A DNA stretch of 64,000 nt from NCBI GenBank assembly GCA_025024175.1, contig QCXZ01000041.1:4025786-4089785 (forward strand), read 5' to 3'. Position numbers and translations under genes: made by a program. Source of the stretch: Rhyzopertha dominica. Its lineage: Eukaryota > Arthropoda > Insecta > Coleoptera > Bostrichidae. The notes below the pieces were generated by a model. It did not search any database. It saw nothing but the letters and a program-made list of their open reading frames with translations, and was not told the DNA's origin. This document shows positions 1 through 13,129 of the stretch, one piece after another. Numbering within the stretch: the stretch's first letter is position 1; each line of letters opens with the position of its first letter.

Positions 1-1762
1 GTTCAAGTAACCTAATAGTTATTTAAGCGAATAAAATATTATTTTCACGGCCAAACAATTTATTCCAATGAGTTAAAATTTCAAATATTTAAATTAAATG
101 CTAGAAGAATTATATCAACAAAAGTAAATGCTTGTTTCAAATAAATATATCTTTCGTTAAATCAGTGTTTCTTTTTGTTATTCAACTATGTAAATGTTTA
201 ACTCAAACACACCTGTTGTTACAGCAAACAACATGTATTTAAACAGAATAAATGATGCTTAAATGCAACAATCTGTTTTTGGATACAAAGAAATAATTGT
301 TTGAATTTGCGCGTGTCACTAGCAAAGCTGAAGTTTGGGGTTCCGCTTCTTTAGCCATGGTTGGACACTGGACACAATGTATCAAGGTAAATCGGGAAAA
401 GCCGACGTTATTTGTTTCTTATTATTGTCAATTTATTTCATTAAATTGTGAAACAAAAGAGGAAGATGGTCACAGATTTTAAAAGTAAGTATGAAGCCTA
501 AATAAAGTATTTGCTTAATATGATGTGAAATATAAGGCATTCAAACAAGCACACGATCGTTAACGCAAGCTCTGTTACAAAATCACCATCTATGACTCGT
601 AAAGATGTTAATTACGGCGTTGTTTTTCTACGTCTTGAAGTAGGTATATGTTAGTAAAGTCTGCTCAATGAAGTGCCCTATTTGTACTAAACTACTATTA
701 CAAGTAATGCGTTATTTATTCAGTATATTTGTAATACTAAAATGGAACACATTTACCACGTTAAAGAAACCAGTAGATTTGTGATTGTCCTTTAAATTAA
801 AATAAATATCATACTTTCCGTCTGCATTATATTCGTATATATAAGTAGCAAAATTTACCTTGTCTATGGGCTTGTCTAGGTTAGGCTGATTTAAATCGGA
901 TGTTTTTTTACTAAACCAATTACAGCTTTGCGGAAATGAATTGAGTGACATATTTCATTTTTAATTACAATAAACAACTTTCATGTGCTCTATAAAAAAA
1001 AAACAGAAAGCCACAGAAATACACTTGCATAAAATACATAGACATATCGAAGTGGGTTAATCAAAATTTATTTCTTTAACTTAAATACTTAAAAGCAATT
1101 TATTTATATGTTGAAAGGGCTTGTTTGAATGCAATATTTATACAATGTAATTAAAAAATATATGTTTCATTAAAATTCACATGCAGTTTGCTGCAATAAT
1201 AGAGATACTGAATTGAGCATATGAATTCTTTCAATCAAACAATTGTTTGATTCCAGGAAATAGCTGTTTCATTGGACTAAGTCAGTGATATCTTTACTGC
1301 AAAGAAATATTTATTTGGTATGCAGAGAATCACTTACCTCTTCTCTGATTCCAAAAAAAAATTTGTTTCAGTCAAATTTAATCATATGTTTATTCCAAAC
1401 ATCTTCATGGTTTAGTGAAACAAATACTTTGTTCTACAAAGGAAATGATTATTCTTGATTCAATAGTTTCAAAAGTTAATTTAAAGCTTTGTATATATTA
1501 TGTTAAATAAATGTTATTTTAGCCGCTTCAAGAATTTTGAGGGTTTGAAACAAACAAATCATTTACTTCTCCATATACAAACAAATAATTTGTTTGCCGT
1601 AAATATATTTTTTTCTCCCAAACAAATTGTTCTCTCTATAGTGAAAAGGGTTTATAAGAAACACTATAAAGGTCAATCACGCTATTTTCAATTCCAAGAC
1701 AGTTTCAATGTAGCTGTGAGTTCATAGCAACAAAAATGATACATCCTGACTGAGAGCCTTTA
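1..1762. other. AT-rich non-coding stretch rich in AAACA/TGTTT
   Basis: No convincing coding sequence is present; the short open frames have no recognisable domain and look like chance. The pentamer AAACA or its complement TGTTT recurs far more often than in the neighbouring DNA. It forms palindromes such as AATCAAACAATTGTTTGATT (1233-1252) and a 19-bp one centred at 1587. Because the Rap1GAP gene runs leftwards through the window, this DNA is probably also intronic to it. Function unknown. Confidence 0.5.
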
Positions 1763-3153
1763 CGAGCCCAGTCCCATTTCAATTGACCCAGTTGCATTTA
1801 TTTTTAATTTTTTGTATTTAATGGACAGGAGTTGTAATGACAGTATGAAACAGATCTTTAATTATTTTTCACCACAACTTTTGAAACATTTCCCACTTAA
1901 TCAATTATTTATTTGTCTAATTCAAACATTTTATTTCTACTTAACTACCAAGTTGAAGCAAATCATGAGAAAACCTGAGTTACAAACAACTGACTTATTC
2001 TATTTCTTCAAAGGCTAGCATTGAGTAACATCACCTTTACTTTTTATGACGGTTATTCTTCTTGGCATTGTATTCACTAAATTCTGGCAATCTTGTGGTG
2101 TGAACTTATCCCGTATAAATAGATGTTTATGCCTTAATTCGGGAATAGACCTAGCAGGAGTTGCGCGCAGTTGTTTTTTTCATAATGTGCCAAAGAGTTT
2201 CTATAGGAGAAAGGAAATTTAACTTTTCTCTTCAGACAATTTGGATGATCAATTTCATTTTTTGCCGAATAACTCTGCTGCGACTGTCGCCTACACAAAC
2301 TTCAAATCTACACTCGTCGCTCCAATGTACAATGTTCCATTGTTCAGGGCTCTAAGTTCTATGTTCTTTTGCCCACTTCAACCGATTTTTTCTTTTGTTG
2401 CGTTGTTAACAGTGGCTTTTCCTTGGACTAGCCAATAAAAAGACATCTTTGTTGAAAACATTTCAAAAGTTAAAAACAAAAGATTTTACCTTGTAAATTC
2501 CAAAGCCCAATCTTTGTGCTTCCCGGTGACAGGTGGATCTTGAAACATGTTTTCCTACAGCATCACTCCAAAGTGTGTTTAGTTCACCTCATGTTCTGTT
2601 TAATTATTCTTTTCAACGCCCTCCGATCAGTATCAGTAAGTGCACTTTTTTCACATACCTCTGTTTAGGCTCGACATTATTGCTTGATTTGAATAGCTGC
2701 ACTACGTTGCGAACACTGTATCTTGACAACCTCAAGATCTGCCAGATTTATACAAACGAATAATAATTGAACGAATGTTCGGATCAATAACTTTTGCTCT
2801 AGTCATTTTTTTAATCTTCAATACAAAATTCTATAATTGAAACTACCACAAACGCTTTTGACGTCTGCTGTCAAGTAAACAATATCTCTTAGTTACATGT
2901 TATATTCACCTGTATGCAAACTTCCCCAAAGAATGTAGATAGAAACCAGGGTTCGGCCTAAATAGTTGCTATTTTTTTACTATACATATTTATTGATTAT
3001 TGAGAACAGTTCAGTTGTGTGTAAAAATTAATAGACCATAATTTAGAGAAGCTATTTATAATAAAAACAAGCTCCAAGAAGCGATTATGTTTAAAATTTT
3101 TAAGAAATTTTAATAATTCTGTTTATGGGTCAACTGAAACGGGACAGGCCTCG
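1763..3153 (-). mobile_element. Tc1-like DNA transposon, decayed
   Basis: A 1391-bp element flanked by TA dinucleotides (1761-1762 and 3154-3155), as expected for a Tc1/mariner target duplication. The termini are inverted repeats. The left begins CGAGCCCAGTCCCATTTCAA and the right, read on the other strand, begins CGAGGCCTGTCCCGTTTCAG. The tip resembles that of the Tc1 element at 55463-57101, which also starts CGAGCCC. It contains a broken minus-strand transposase. Its right end is 44 bp from the donor-side edge of a Rap1GAP exon. Confidence 0.8.
2015..2806 (-). pseudogene. Tc1-family transposase pseudogene with an internal intron
   Basis: Read on the minus strand from an ATG at 2806, scattered frames recover a Tc1/Tc3-type transposase. 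The pieces are an N-terminal helix-turn-helix start (MTRAKVIDPNIRS), the first catalytic block HWSDECRFEVCVGDSRSRV, a C-terminal PIETLWHIMKK block and the tail PRRITVIKSKGDVTQ. The central block with the second Asp is missing, so this is a deletion derivative with several frameshifts and stops. A GT-AG intron of 62 bp (2428-2489) interrupts the frame just before the K-E-K-P-L-L-T motif. The transposase at 55.7-56.8 kb has an intron at the same place. It cannot be active. Confidence 0.8.
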
Positions 3154-3196
3154 TAGTATCTGCACACCAATGGGTTAGAATGCACGCATTGCTTAC

Positions 3197-3437
3197 CGAA
3201 ACTGGTCCCTCCCGTTTAAGGTCTCTTGCTTTATTGATAGAATAACTGGACCTAGATCTTCATCATTGGTGAAATAGTTCCAGTGTTCCGTTCCGTAGAA
3301 ATATTTCTCGTAAGTTTCTTGCTCTACGCTGGTGAGTTCAAATCCTTGATTCTTCTCCCACTGTTCCTCGATCGTGGTCTTCTTCCTTGGCGATGAGGTG
3401 TCGTCATCTTCGTCGTCCTCGTACAGATCATCGCATC
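3197..3437 (-). CDS. Rapgap1: Rap1 GTPase-activating protein, internal exon (third seen)
   Basis: This 241-bp exon starts after a TTTAG acceptor and ends at a CG|GTAAGC donor. It enters in phase 1 and leaves in phase 2. The translation begins with an acidic linker ([17 protein letters not shown]), then [19 protein letters not shown] and [11 protein letters not shown]. The second part aligns by eye with the Rap1GAP segment that in human RAP1GAP reads as a Y-x-K-H-F-x-G-x-E-H-x-N-Y-Y block just before the catalytic GAP fold. Family role: Rap1GAP stimulates GTP hydrolysis on Rap1 through an Asn-thumb catalytic domain, affecting adhesion and neuronal signalling. That catalytic domain should be encoded further left, outside the window. 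The Tc1 remnant begins 44 bp into the following intron. Confidence 0.85.
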
Positions 3438-3790
3438 CTAAACGAAAACAATGGGGTATACCAAAAAGTTTGCACGAACAAATACATGGTGAGAGTTTTT
3501 GTCTGCTTCGCTAAAAAGATATGCGCTGTCCATAAAAAGTTATCTCAAATGTAGTGATTCTGTAAACAGGTGAACGTGGGCCACTAAAAATTGCTTTACT
3601 GAAATCAGTGACGTTTGCATATGCCCCAGTTTTCGTTCTCCTACGTCACAATATCAAAATGAACGTATTTGTCACCGACAGCGTTACTGTTTGATATTAC
3701 GCTGTCAGCCTGATAATAAATGGGAAACAAACTGATTGCTTGTAATTAAATCTATTGACCTGTACACAATTGGAATAATGAGAAAGATAC

Positions 3791-3988
3791 CATGATCTCG
3801 CATCCTCGACGTTTGGCCATTTTCCTGATCGGTGCCGTCGGTTCTGTCCTCTTCGTCGCCCTCCGGCAGATCGTGATCGGACTCGCTTTCATCCCAAATG
3901 GTGTCTGTGGCAATCTTCTGTCTTGAGCACTCTATCCAGTAACCGGGTGTGGGGATGAAGTTGTGGGGGAATTCTTCGCAGAACTCAT
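3791..3988 (-). CDS. Rapgap1: Rap1 GTPase-activating protein, internal exon (second seen)
   Basis: This 198-bp exon has acceptor TTTCTAG|ATGAG and donor CATG|GTATC, and is phase 1 in and out. The translation includes FPHNFIPTPGYWIECSRQK, matching the conserved G-Y-W-I-E block near the N terminus of RAP1GAP proteins. It is followed by an acidic, Asp/Glu-rich linker. Its last base G joins GA of the exon at 3437 to give Gly, keeping the frame open. Its first AT joins the final G of the LIM exon at 32878 to give Asp (QACS-D-EFCEEF). This phase agreement is the main evidence that all three exons belong to one gene. Confidence 0.85.
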
Positions 3989-6900
3989 CTAGAAATGAGA
4001 TGAGGTATCAGTGAAAATATTTATTCGAGTGTTTATTGAAATACATCTGCAATTTTATAATTAACATAATCAATCATAGTGCATGTATTATTGTATATCT
4101 CTACCACTATTATAAGGTATGGTGAAAATATTGTGTCGTGTGCGGCAGTAACCGCGCTAAACACGTCCGTATTCATATTTGTTGTCACTCATTTTAACAA
4201 ACAAAAGAGACAGATAGATACTAGTTAAAGTAATGGTCTCTCCGCAAAGAAACTATAGTAAAAATAATTTATTTTCTTAAAAATTGTAGTAATTAGTAAA
4301 ATTTATCCATTATTTATTTGTTATCATAAAAAAGAGGTGCATTGGAATCTCTGGTTTTTCGACGGTCATTTTCTCATTTGGGTGTATCATACAGTTGTAC
4401 AGTACAGACAAATATAGGCGATATCTGTCTAAAAGCAGGCCTCCAAATTTAAATAAATGAATCTCTGTCTACTCATTTGAGAGAAGGTTATACTGTACTT
4501 AGTGCTAAGGGCGAAACTGTATTAAACTCCTTACTGAGCCCGTGTGATTTTTTAATCATAACTCCAGATTTCCACGGACAAGTGCAAACAAATTTCCAAA
4601 ATATGGATTAAGATGGTTAAGTTTGTTTTACATTCTAATAATTGTAAGATATTGTTGATGGTGTTATTGTCTATAATTACAGGTAAATAAAACTGATCTG
4701 TAGTAAAATCTATGTCATAAGTATCGTAAATGTAATATTTGTGGTGTGTTAATAATTTAAAAAACTCAAAATAATTTGAAGCATTAAATATTTAATACAG
4801 CAACAAATTGCAAACAAGATTGCATTTGAAAAAATAGTACATTGTACAAAGTTTCCGAATGTATGTAGAAATGAACCAAGCATACCCTGTAAATCGATCC
4901 ACAGTTGTTGTTAATGCCGTTGATTACTTACCATTCTTAGCTTCTTCATTTAAATCAAATTATACGATACTGTCTATAACTTGTATACTTATTTTAGACT
5001 CTATCAGTTGACTGAAAACATCTTAAACAAAATTAATCCTAAGGTTGCTTTCTTCATTTGTATTGTGCATGACATCTCGTTGTTATCAATTCTTCCTCCA
5101 TCTTCGTGATGATAGAAGTTGGTGCACAAGATGATTTGGTGTACAGTCCGCTCACTGTAAGGTAGAACACCAAACGAGCTTAAAGTAGCTTGGTGTTCAA
5201 ACTTAGAGTGACCTGACTATACACACCAATTTATATTGAAGACGATGCCTCCTGTAGTTGTAGTCCAGTTCTAAATCTACTTATTTTCCTACTTAAAATA
5301 TAAACATAACCAGATTGTAAAAAATATCGATTCAAATAATTGTTCACAATATCATTACGTTCCTATCTATTGTAAAGCTGTGACAAGGACTTCGTAAATT
5401 AATAAGTGAATGTCATGGCATTCATCAGTGGGGTACATTGCTTTAGTTATACATAAAATATTCAAAGGTATTGACAAAACTTCGGGTATAGTTAATTTTT
5501 CCAAGCAAAACATGTCGTTTGGAGGCCACTTCAAATACTGGGATTGAGCACATAATGGGTGAAGATAGCAGAAAGTGTTTTGCATAGATTTAGACATTTC
5601 AGATCACAGTTGGTCTAAAAAAAATAACCTTAAAAAGTCCATGCTAGTGTACAAAACAATATACAGATGCGAACATTATTTTCAAGTTTGTTTTTTTCGA
5701 CATACTGTGAGACATCAACTAAGAAGTATACAAAATATAATACATTGCTCAAAATAAATAACATTTATTTCAGTTTCAATACTACATGAAACACTACAAA
5801 TGTGGGTGAATAAAATTACATTATTACATGTGGTACCATATGCATAAATACACATTTATTTACAAATAAACTACAAGGGAAGGGGTAATAAATTATTTAT
5901 AAAACGATCAGGATTCTCGGTTATGAATAAAACGTACATACACAACCAAANACCGTACTGCGTATTTGAAGAACAANAGCTTCAAAATTTACTTTATCTC
6001 CCTCAAATGTANTTTAACATACCTTGCCGCGAATGAGGGTAGTAATTAATAAAATAAACCCCCAGGAGATGCATTANTTGAGGATTTACTTAAGTCGAAA
6101 GGTTATTGTAAACAACAGCCCTCTCAAGTTTTATATGCNGTTTTGTGATTCTCAAAATATTTCCTTTGTTNGGCATTAAGAGGATTACAGATGCTCGTGA
6201 AGGAAATATTTCAATGAAAAATAATTCCCAGAGATGTTGATTAAATACAGTAATAAGCTTCGGAACTTAAATATTCGAATCTTATTCCCCGCGGTTCCCC
6301 TTGAAGAACTTGGTATATTCTCGTGGTTATTGGATTGGCTTTCAAAAATATTATTTCAGTCGCACTATCAAACTTGTAGAATATTAAATTTGCGGTATAG
6401 CCAAGTTATCTGATTTAACAAAATCATCGGGTGTCTAGGCTATAATTATCAACTTTTTTTTCCGATTCAATACAATGCAGTACCGCATACTACATACTTT
6501 CCTTTGTTACGAAAGAATTAGAGTTGAGGTAACGATAAAATGACAAACTGTATATGGAAACTCTTAGTAACGACCTAGTTTCGCAGATCCTTATCTGTAG
6601 ACATAAATGAGAGGGCTTTAAATCCTTTTTAATTACGCGTTTAATCAATTTTGCTTCCAGCACAAAGAGATTTTAATAAGCCGAACAGAGCTCTTGGACA
6701 TTACGGGTTTTTTGTTNTCTGTCCTGAATTTAAACTTTTACTGCTTATTGATATTCCCTCGGGGTTCTTTCATAAAGTCGTTAAGAGCTGAATCGCTGCT
6801 CCAAGCGCGGTCTCTCCCATTTATTTAGAAAGAAAATGCTGGTTTCTGGAGTTAAAACGGGTCAGCAATTGAATGATTACATGCAAAACAGTAGGTTGCA

Positions 6901-7647
6901 TTTTTTATTATAATTAGTCACTGGTAAAATTTGTATTTTGTTTGACCGAATAATTTAAAACAGAGCGAATAATTCTACATCTCGCACACATTCTACCTAA
7001 CGAGCTTAAAAGCTGTTTCCAACACACACACCCATTTATAAATTAGTGCCATTTTCCACCTGCTTCTCCACGCAACACATAACGAAACACCCCACTATAA
7101 TCCACTCGGGGACATACGGATGCTAAATTACGTCTAGGCCGTCGCAAATCCGCAAACAAGGGAAGCAAAGAGATATCCAAATGAAAAACGATGCTTTATC
7201 GTTGTTTGTAGTCCCGGCTGGGACCCGACGCCACTAGATGTATTGATGTACCTGTCTCTGCCTCTCAAGGTAAACTGTATTAAAATGACTGAGTGGTTCA
7301 CAAATAATAGATTAACGAGATCGATATGCTTATGGTGAGCCTTGGGAGCGTTCCCGCTGTTGAAGATGATTACTCTGTACATACACAGAAGCAAGAAACG
7401 CTTTCAGGGATTGGTCCACTGCTGGCATGAGCTTTTGTATAGTACTATAGTAATGCAACTCTTATATTTCATCTCGAACACCAGGCGGCCCTTCACAAGT
7501 TACCGCAAATTACCAGATTACCATAAATTTAGGTCCGATTTTCGGAAGATGGTTAAGCAGGGTCGGATTATTTAAAGTTCGCTAATAGTCAATCCAAAAC
7601 TAGCATTAGTCTTAGTATTTCTGTGAGCGAGACAAGAGAAGCGAAAA

Positions 7648-8982
7648 ATGTTCCGTCCTCCAAGTACCGCTCAGAATGAAGTTGCTGACGCTGACATGCA
7701 AGTGCAAATTGAAGAAAACAAGAGGAATCGTCGTTACCTTACCCAAGATGCCAAAGAAATCATAAAAAATGTATACAATTTTTTGATAATAAAACAGTGC
7801 AGTGCTCCGTTAAAAGTGACAACTGAAATGGATGATGTCCCCTACACGACTGTGAGAGATATTATTGAAAATAAAGGCAATTCAAGAAAATCACGCAATT
7901 CGGAGAAATTTCTAAATATATCAAAAGAGCTTGGGATAGAAATTAAAAAAGTTATTTACACAAATGTATAAGGAAAATAATGCTCCAATTACGGCAAGTC
8001 CGAAATTAAAACCTTTGGAATTAGGATATAACATAAGTTATTGCGAAGAATGGTTCAGAAAATACTTGAGGGGTATCGGTTTTAATTATAGTACATTAAA
8101 CCAACGTTTGTCCATAATGGAATCAACCCGACTAAAAAGAATGAGATGGGATTATATAAACGAAATCAGAAGGTACCGCCAAGAAAATCATAATATCGTA
8201 TATTTGAATGAAACGTGGTACGACACCCACGACTTGATAAAAAAAGGTCTGACAGATGGGACAAATAACTGTGTTCTGCAAGCGCCACCTTCAAGAGGAA
8301 AAAGAATTATAATTCTTCACGCGGTGGAAGTGATGGATGGGTGGAAAATGGCTTATTACTGTCAGCGAAACAGATCCAAAATTATTTCGCGGACTACCAT
8401 TGCGACATGAACTCTGCAGTTTTTGTAATTTGGTTTCAGCAGCAGTTACTGCCAGGGCTACCACCAGGATCTGTTATAGTCATGGATAACGCGAGTTATC
8501 ATTCAAAATTAATGAACAAGGCGCCAACATCAGCTACAAAAAATATCAATAATTGATTACATGAAAAAGAATAAAATTACAATTCCGGATGAAAAAGTTA
8601 CCAAAAAAGATCTGTTGACAATAANAAAAAATCTCAACACACCTAAACAATATCGAGTTGATGAACTACCGAAAGGACAAGGACATATAGTTATGCTATG
8701 CCACCGTATTATTGCGTCCTAAACCCAATTGAATTAGTGTGGAGTATGCTCAAAAAAGGAATACGAAGAAACAATACATGTCCGCGTTTAAGTTCGGGAG
8801 TTGTAGATTTAGTGCGTAGAGAGGTAAGTAGTATAGCGAAAGAACTGTGGAAAAGTTGTATTAAGCATGTTATTGAAATTGAAAATAGCTATGTATCCCC
8901 ATATTTTCAAAATTTTATAATACATGTTAATGACCATGCTAGCACTGATTCAGAATTTGACAGTAGTGATGATAATAATTAA
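7648..8982 (+). pseudogene. IS630-Tc1-mariner transposase relic, DD82E (Sailor-like)
   Basis: Four open pieces in changing frames make one transposase of roughly 440 residues: 7648-7971, 7964-8410, 8341-8556, a +1-shifted stretch to about 8695, and 8698-8982. The catalytic landmarks are VYLNETWYDTHD, where the first Asp is now Asn; VIVMDNASYHS with the second Asp at 8485-8487; and LNPIELVWSMLKKG with the Glu at 8731-8733. As read, 81 codons separate the last two residues. With compensating indels in between, this fits the DD82E group described as Sailor. The PPSRGKRIIILHA motif is also typical of arthropod relatives. The C terminus is acidic and Ser/Asp rich. No clear terminal repeats were found, so the element ends are unknown. 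It is dead because of several frameshifts plus the lost first Asp. Confidence 0.75.
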
Positions 8983-10541
8983 TATATTTAAGTTATGTCG
9001 ATGCAAACTTAGACTTTTTTGTAAAAACATAATTATTTTTTTTTTGTATTTAGAGCTTTAGATAAAAAAATATTCTTATTATATTCTTTTAAAATTCTTG
9101 TCTTTTATTTACATATTTAGTTATGTTAACCGTTAACCGCATGTTTCCAATAGTTAAAATATTGTAAAAATATTAACATGTTTTGTTTATAATTTTCGGC
9201 TAGCACAGGAATGCTAAAAATCAAAATAAAAATATTTAGGAATGCGAGTTTTTTCTTTGCATATTAAAAATGCTCAGATGTGCATGTTTTCTAGTTAGAT
9301 TACAAATTTCATTATAACTTTGCTTGTGCAAAATAATGTTGCTACTCATCTAAAATTACGTACAATTCATCTTGAGACGAAAATAAAAACGATCGATGTA
9401 AAACCTCTTACTAACCGAATGATTAAAAACTACTTAGAATAATATACCCTACACAAACAAAAAACTGCTTAAAGCCGGCACTGGAAATGCGCAAAATCAC
9501 AAAGAAAGGGTTTGATTTATGAGGGGTCGCGTGCCGTTCCAACTGTGACTGTAAATGAAAGGTAAATAGTATTGCAGGGTTGTAAAAACGGTAAGAGAGT
9601 TGCGTTACTATACCAGTTTCCTAGTACTGTAACATTTCGCATACAATTATTGTAGGAATAGATCTATGAAACCACACCACCACCACCACATAGTTGTATT
9701 TGGAATTTTAAATACATTTGATGTATCTGCTAGAGCGCTTTACCACTCTCACTTTTCTTCGTCTCACATTTCGACAAAAAGGAGCTCTTTAATTGTAGGA
9801 TAAGCTGCGATTTTTTTTGATTAACAAAGTCACTTTGCCATGATTGTCACATCCAGTAAAATATGCACTGACAAACTTGACGTTTAAAAACATTTTGTGT
9901 CTCTGGTATTTGTGATGTGTGGTGCCTGAAGATTCTGAGCAACCAAGTTTGTTGGAACTCCATTCAACAGCAATTTCCTATATTGCCTTGGGCGTAATAT
10001 GTATTAGTAAGAAAGTTTTACCCGAGACTAACGGTTATGAAATGTGATATAATGTAGCATACAACACTGTTCTGTACCTGGAACATACGGGGTCTTAGGC
10101 GCATCATTTCAGTTCATGTTTCCTAATGAAGGCAATTTCACCGTATACCACGTCGTGCATGGATAAACTGCATTAGCGGTTATGCAGGTGCAACCAATTT
10201 AGGGCCAACTATTGTTAGGTTATGAGTATCATTCGCTTCTATTTGTTTAATTCAGACATCTAAACGTATAGATTTTCATTTATTAAGCAGCTTGGAAATA
10301 GGCTGATTGTTTTGAATATGCTTAATATGAGAGATTTATCAGAAAGCTCTGACGATAGGTTTGACCTAATCAGTGCCGAATTACATTAAAAAAAACCGCC
10401 CAATGTAATTTAACGATATCTACTCATTGTAAGTTTAAATTCAGTGATTGCACAGGCAGAACAGAAATTATTCATTAAAGTTTTAAAATATAACTCAAAA
10501 TTTAGTGTCCAAAGAGGAATTTGAACTATTAGGTTTAAACA

Positions 10542-10741
10542 TAAGGCGCGAATTCATTTGATTATAACAATTTACTAGCAGGCACGATGGTACAACGAAG
10601 AGATATTATTCCCGTATATTTAGCACAAAAACGCGGCGCCTCCACCAAAATTGACAGCCCATACGTATAAGACGCGAATTCGTTTGATTGTAAACAATTT
10701 ATTAGTAGGCACAATGTTACACCGAACAGATATTATTCCCT
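10542..10741. repeat. Pair of ~72-bp direct repeats
   Basis: Two similar units occur about 128 bp apart, roughly 10542-10613 and 10669-10741. Each begins with GCGAATTC and a TTTGATT run and ends with AGATATTATTCCC. They differ at scattered positions and by small indels. They could be a diverged tandem duplication or the remains of a small LTR or satellite unit. No coding content is visible between them. Confidence 0.6.
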
Positions 10742-13129
10742 TATCGTAGCTTCTTCATTTGTAAACTGTTTTATTTTAAATAGATTAATAATTATTTTGA
10801 AAAGTAGTAATCAACAAAACCAATCTTAGAGATTCTAAAAATTCTATTTCCACTTACATTTTATCGGCAATTTCTTTAATTTTTTGTGCTTATTTATAAC
10901 GTGATGTCAAATATGCCGCTAGCGTTTAGTAGCTTTTATTAATTTTTTTTAAATCTAAATGCGATATGTAATTTGCTTTCAAGACACCACTCCGTACGCT
11001 TAGTGAATCACCCCATATAAGATAATATTATGTTATTGGAAATAAGAAACAAAATTAGCCACTTTATATAATGAAGAAACCCTTTCTTATGGCAAGGGCG
11101 GCGGTTTAATATTCCCCCAAACATTTGTTTCAAACTTTTTTGATATATTCGATGTCAGATGCGTATCCCACGGCCCATGTCAGTGAAAAATGGTATACGT
11201 GCCAAAGTAGGGAAAATAATGCATACCTCCTGATTAAGCGGGCTTCATGCTGAAAATACTGTACCGTCTCCGGTTGTATCGATTTTTGCTTTACATTATT
11301 TACAGAGCCGCGATGCAAAATGCGGGAGGTAATTTCTGAACTGAAGCGGACGCACCAAGTTTTCATAAACGAGGCTGAAGCCGGCATAATATTCTTTTGA
11401 AATTATTGGCGGATTTACTGGCATGCATGCTGGTAACTTGCGCCTTTATAAATTCAGCCTTGGTAGCTTCACCGAGTAATAAACACGAAATCGCATTAAA
11501 TGAGGTCCCCTTTCATCGCAAACACTGCCCGTGGCCGCGTTATTTTACGGAACGCGAAAATGAAGAGTTACATTCGGACTGAAATCTATTTCGCATTAAG
11601 CAAAATCATCAATCACTGCACTGTGGACGCATTGATTACCCATTCACAGCCAGTGACGGCTGCTTTGTTATTTCAGTCTGGTTATTCTGATTTAGAGTTA
11701 ATAGTATTTTTCGTTTGTATACCTAACGGTGAAACATGCGTAGTAATTAAAAGCGTCACCGGCATACCAACAACCGTGTAAACTACAATTTTATTTGTGT
11801 GATTTGAAAGTACTATATTCGTTTATACTTAATTGTGTTATTGTTCGTGAACTGTATGTTCTAATTCACTGTGTTTAATTAGTTCTTTTTAATTAAAACA
11901 CAGTTTCTTTGATTGCTTTTAATTACACAAACTATCAGTACAAATCATTGCATGTCCAAATGTTGCCGCCATCTTCCTGTCTGTCTATCTTATCTATTCA
12001 TATATATCCATGCCCGTATATACATCCATAATCCATCTATCCATAACATGTACTTAACATTAATCATATACCATCTCCCCCTCCTGAAAAACAGGACATT
12101 AAGGCTTATCTGAGAGGGTTATATGAGAGTTATAATACTTGTGAACGTAACTAGTTTGCTAATTAATTGTACTGAACATATGGGTCGCTATAAATCCGTC
12201 AAATACATCAAAAAGGTAAAATCTGAAAATTTATTGAGACAACTAAATCAAGTTAGGTATCTAAATATATCTAGAATAAAAACAGAACTCTGAAAAAAGT
12301 ATACCAGAAGAGATGCCAGTTTAATATGTCGCCATTTCTTTCGTCGGGCTTTTAACTCCAAATGGCCATCAATTATGAACGCTGAAAACGCTATCGGAGG
12401 AATAAATTGGTTGGTCTTTATTTAGGGATATCTTGCTCCATTCATTACGGCCGCCCTTGGAGCGTAACCTAGACATTGTGAGTGGGCGCGAGAAGTCAAA
12501 CACTACATCAGAAGTTCCTTGAGGAAATCGCGCTACGGAGTTCCGAAGATAATTCAATTCTATGAAAGTGTTGGTTCGCATAACCCCCGCTAGATCCTTG
12601 TCTCTATCTAATGTGTAAAAGAATTAGAAGACTGCATTCTTCTTTGCTTGTTTTAATGTGCTTGAATATACGCGGACTTACAACAACAATCTTAGGCTCA
12701 AAACGTATTCTGAGATAATAAGCAAAGAAACCATTTAGCTGTAAAATTAGGAACTTTCTAACTCAACTCTGTTTGGAATTGTGCTTTGCAAAATAGTATC
12801 TATCATTTACATGTGGATATTTAAATCACATTTGCGATGAGTTCGTCAGATGATTAAAACAGGTCATCTGTATGTGTCTCTTAAAAATGGTTCATTTGGA
12901 CTGCACTTCTTAAATGATGAATTAGGAATTGTTGGTTGTGATAATGCTCGTGCAAAACCTTTAACTAGTTTATTCGATTTCAAATAATAAATCCACGGGT
13001 ATGTCCAGTTTTTTGTCGAAGTGCAGTTGACGAATCACTATATATTATTTTATGAAACCAGTAAAACGTATTTAGAGGGATTTCGATCTTGGAGTAGAAA
13101 TTATTACACTGTTTTTTCTATTGCCAAGA

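Noticed and set aside
297..482. Short open frame of 61 codons at the left edge
   Set aside because: No recognisable domain, AT-rich context, and typical of chance frames; no splice or start context supporting it.
9679..9690. CAC trinucleotide run
   Set aside because: Only about four units; an ordinary microsatellite of no interest.
11130..11781. Overlapping open frames on both strands in a GC-richer block
   Set aside because: Neither translation shows a known domain. Base composition alone explains the frames; at most conserved non-coding DNA.
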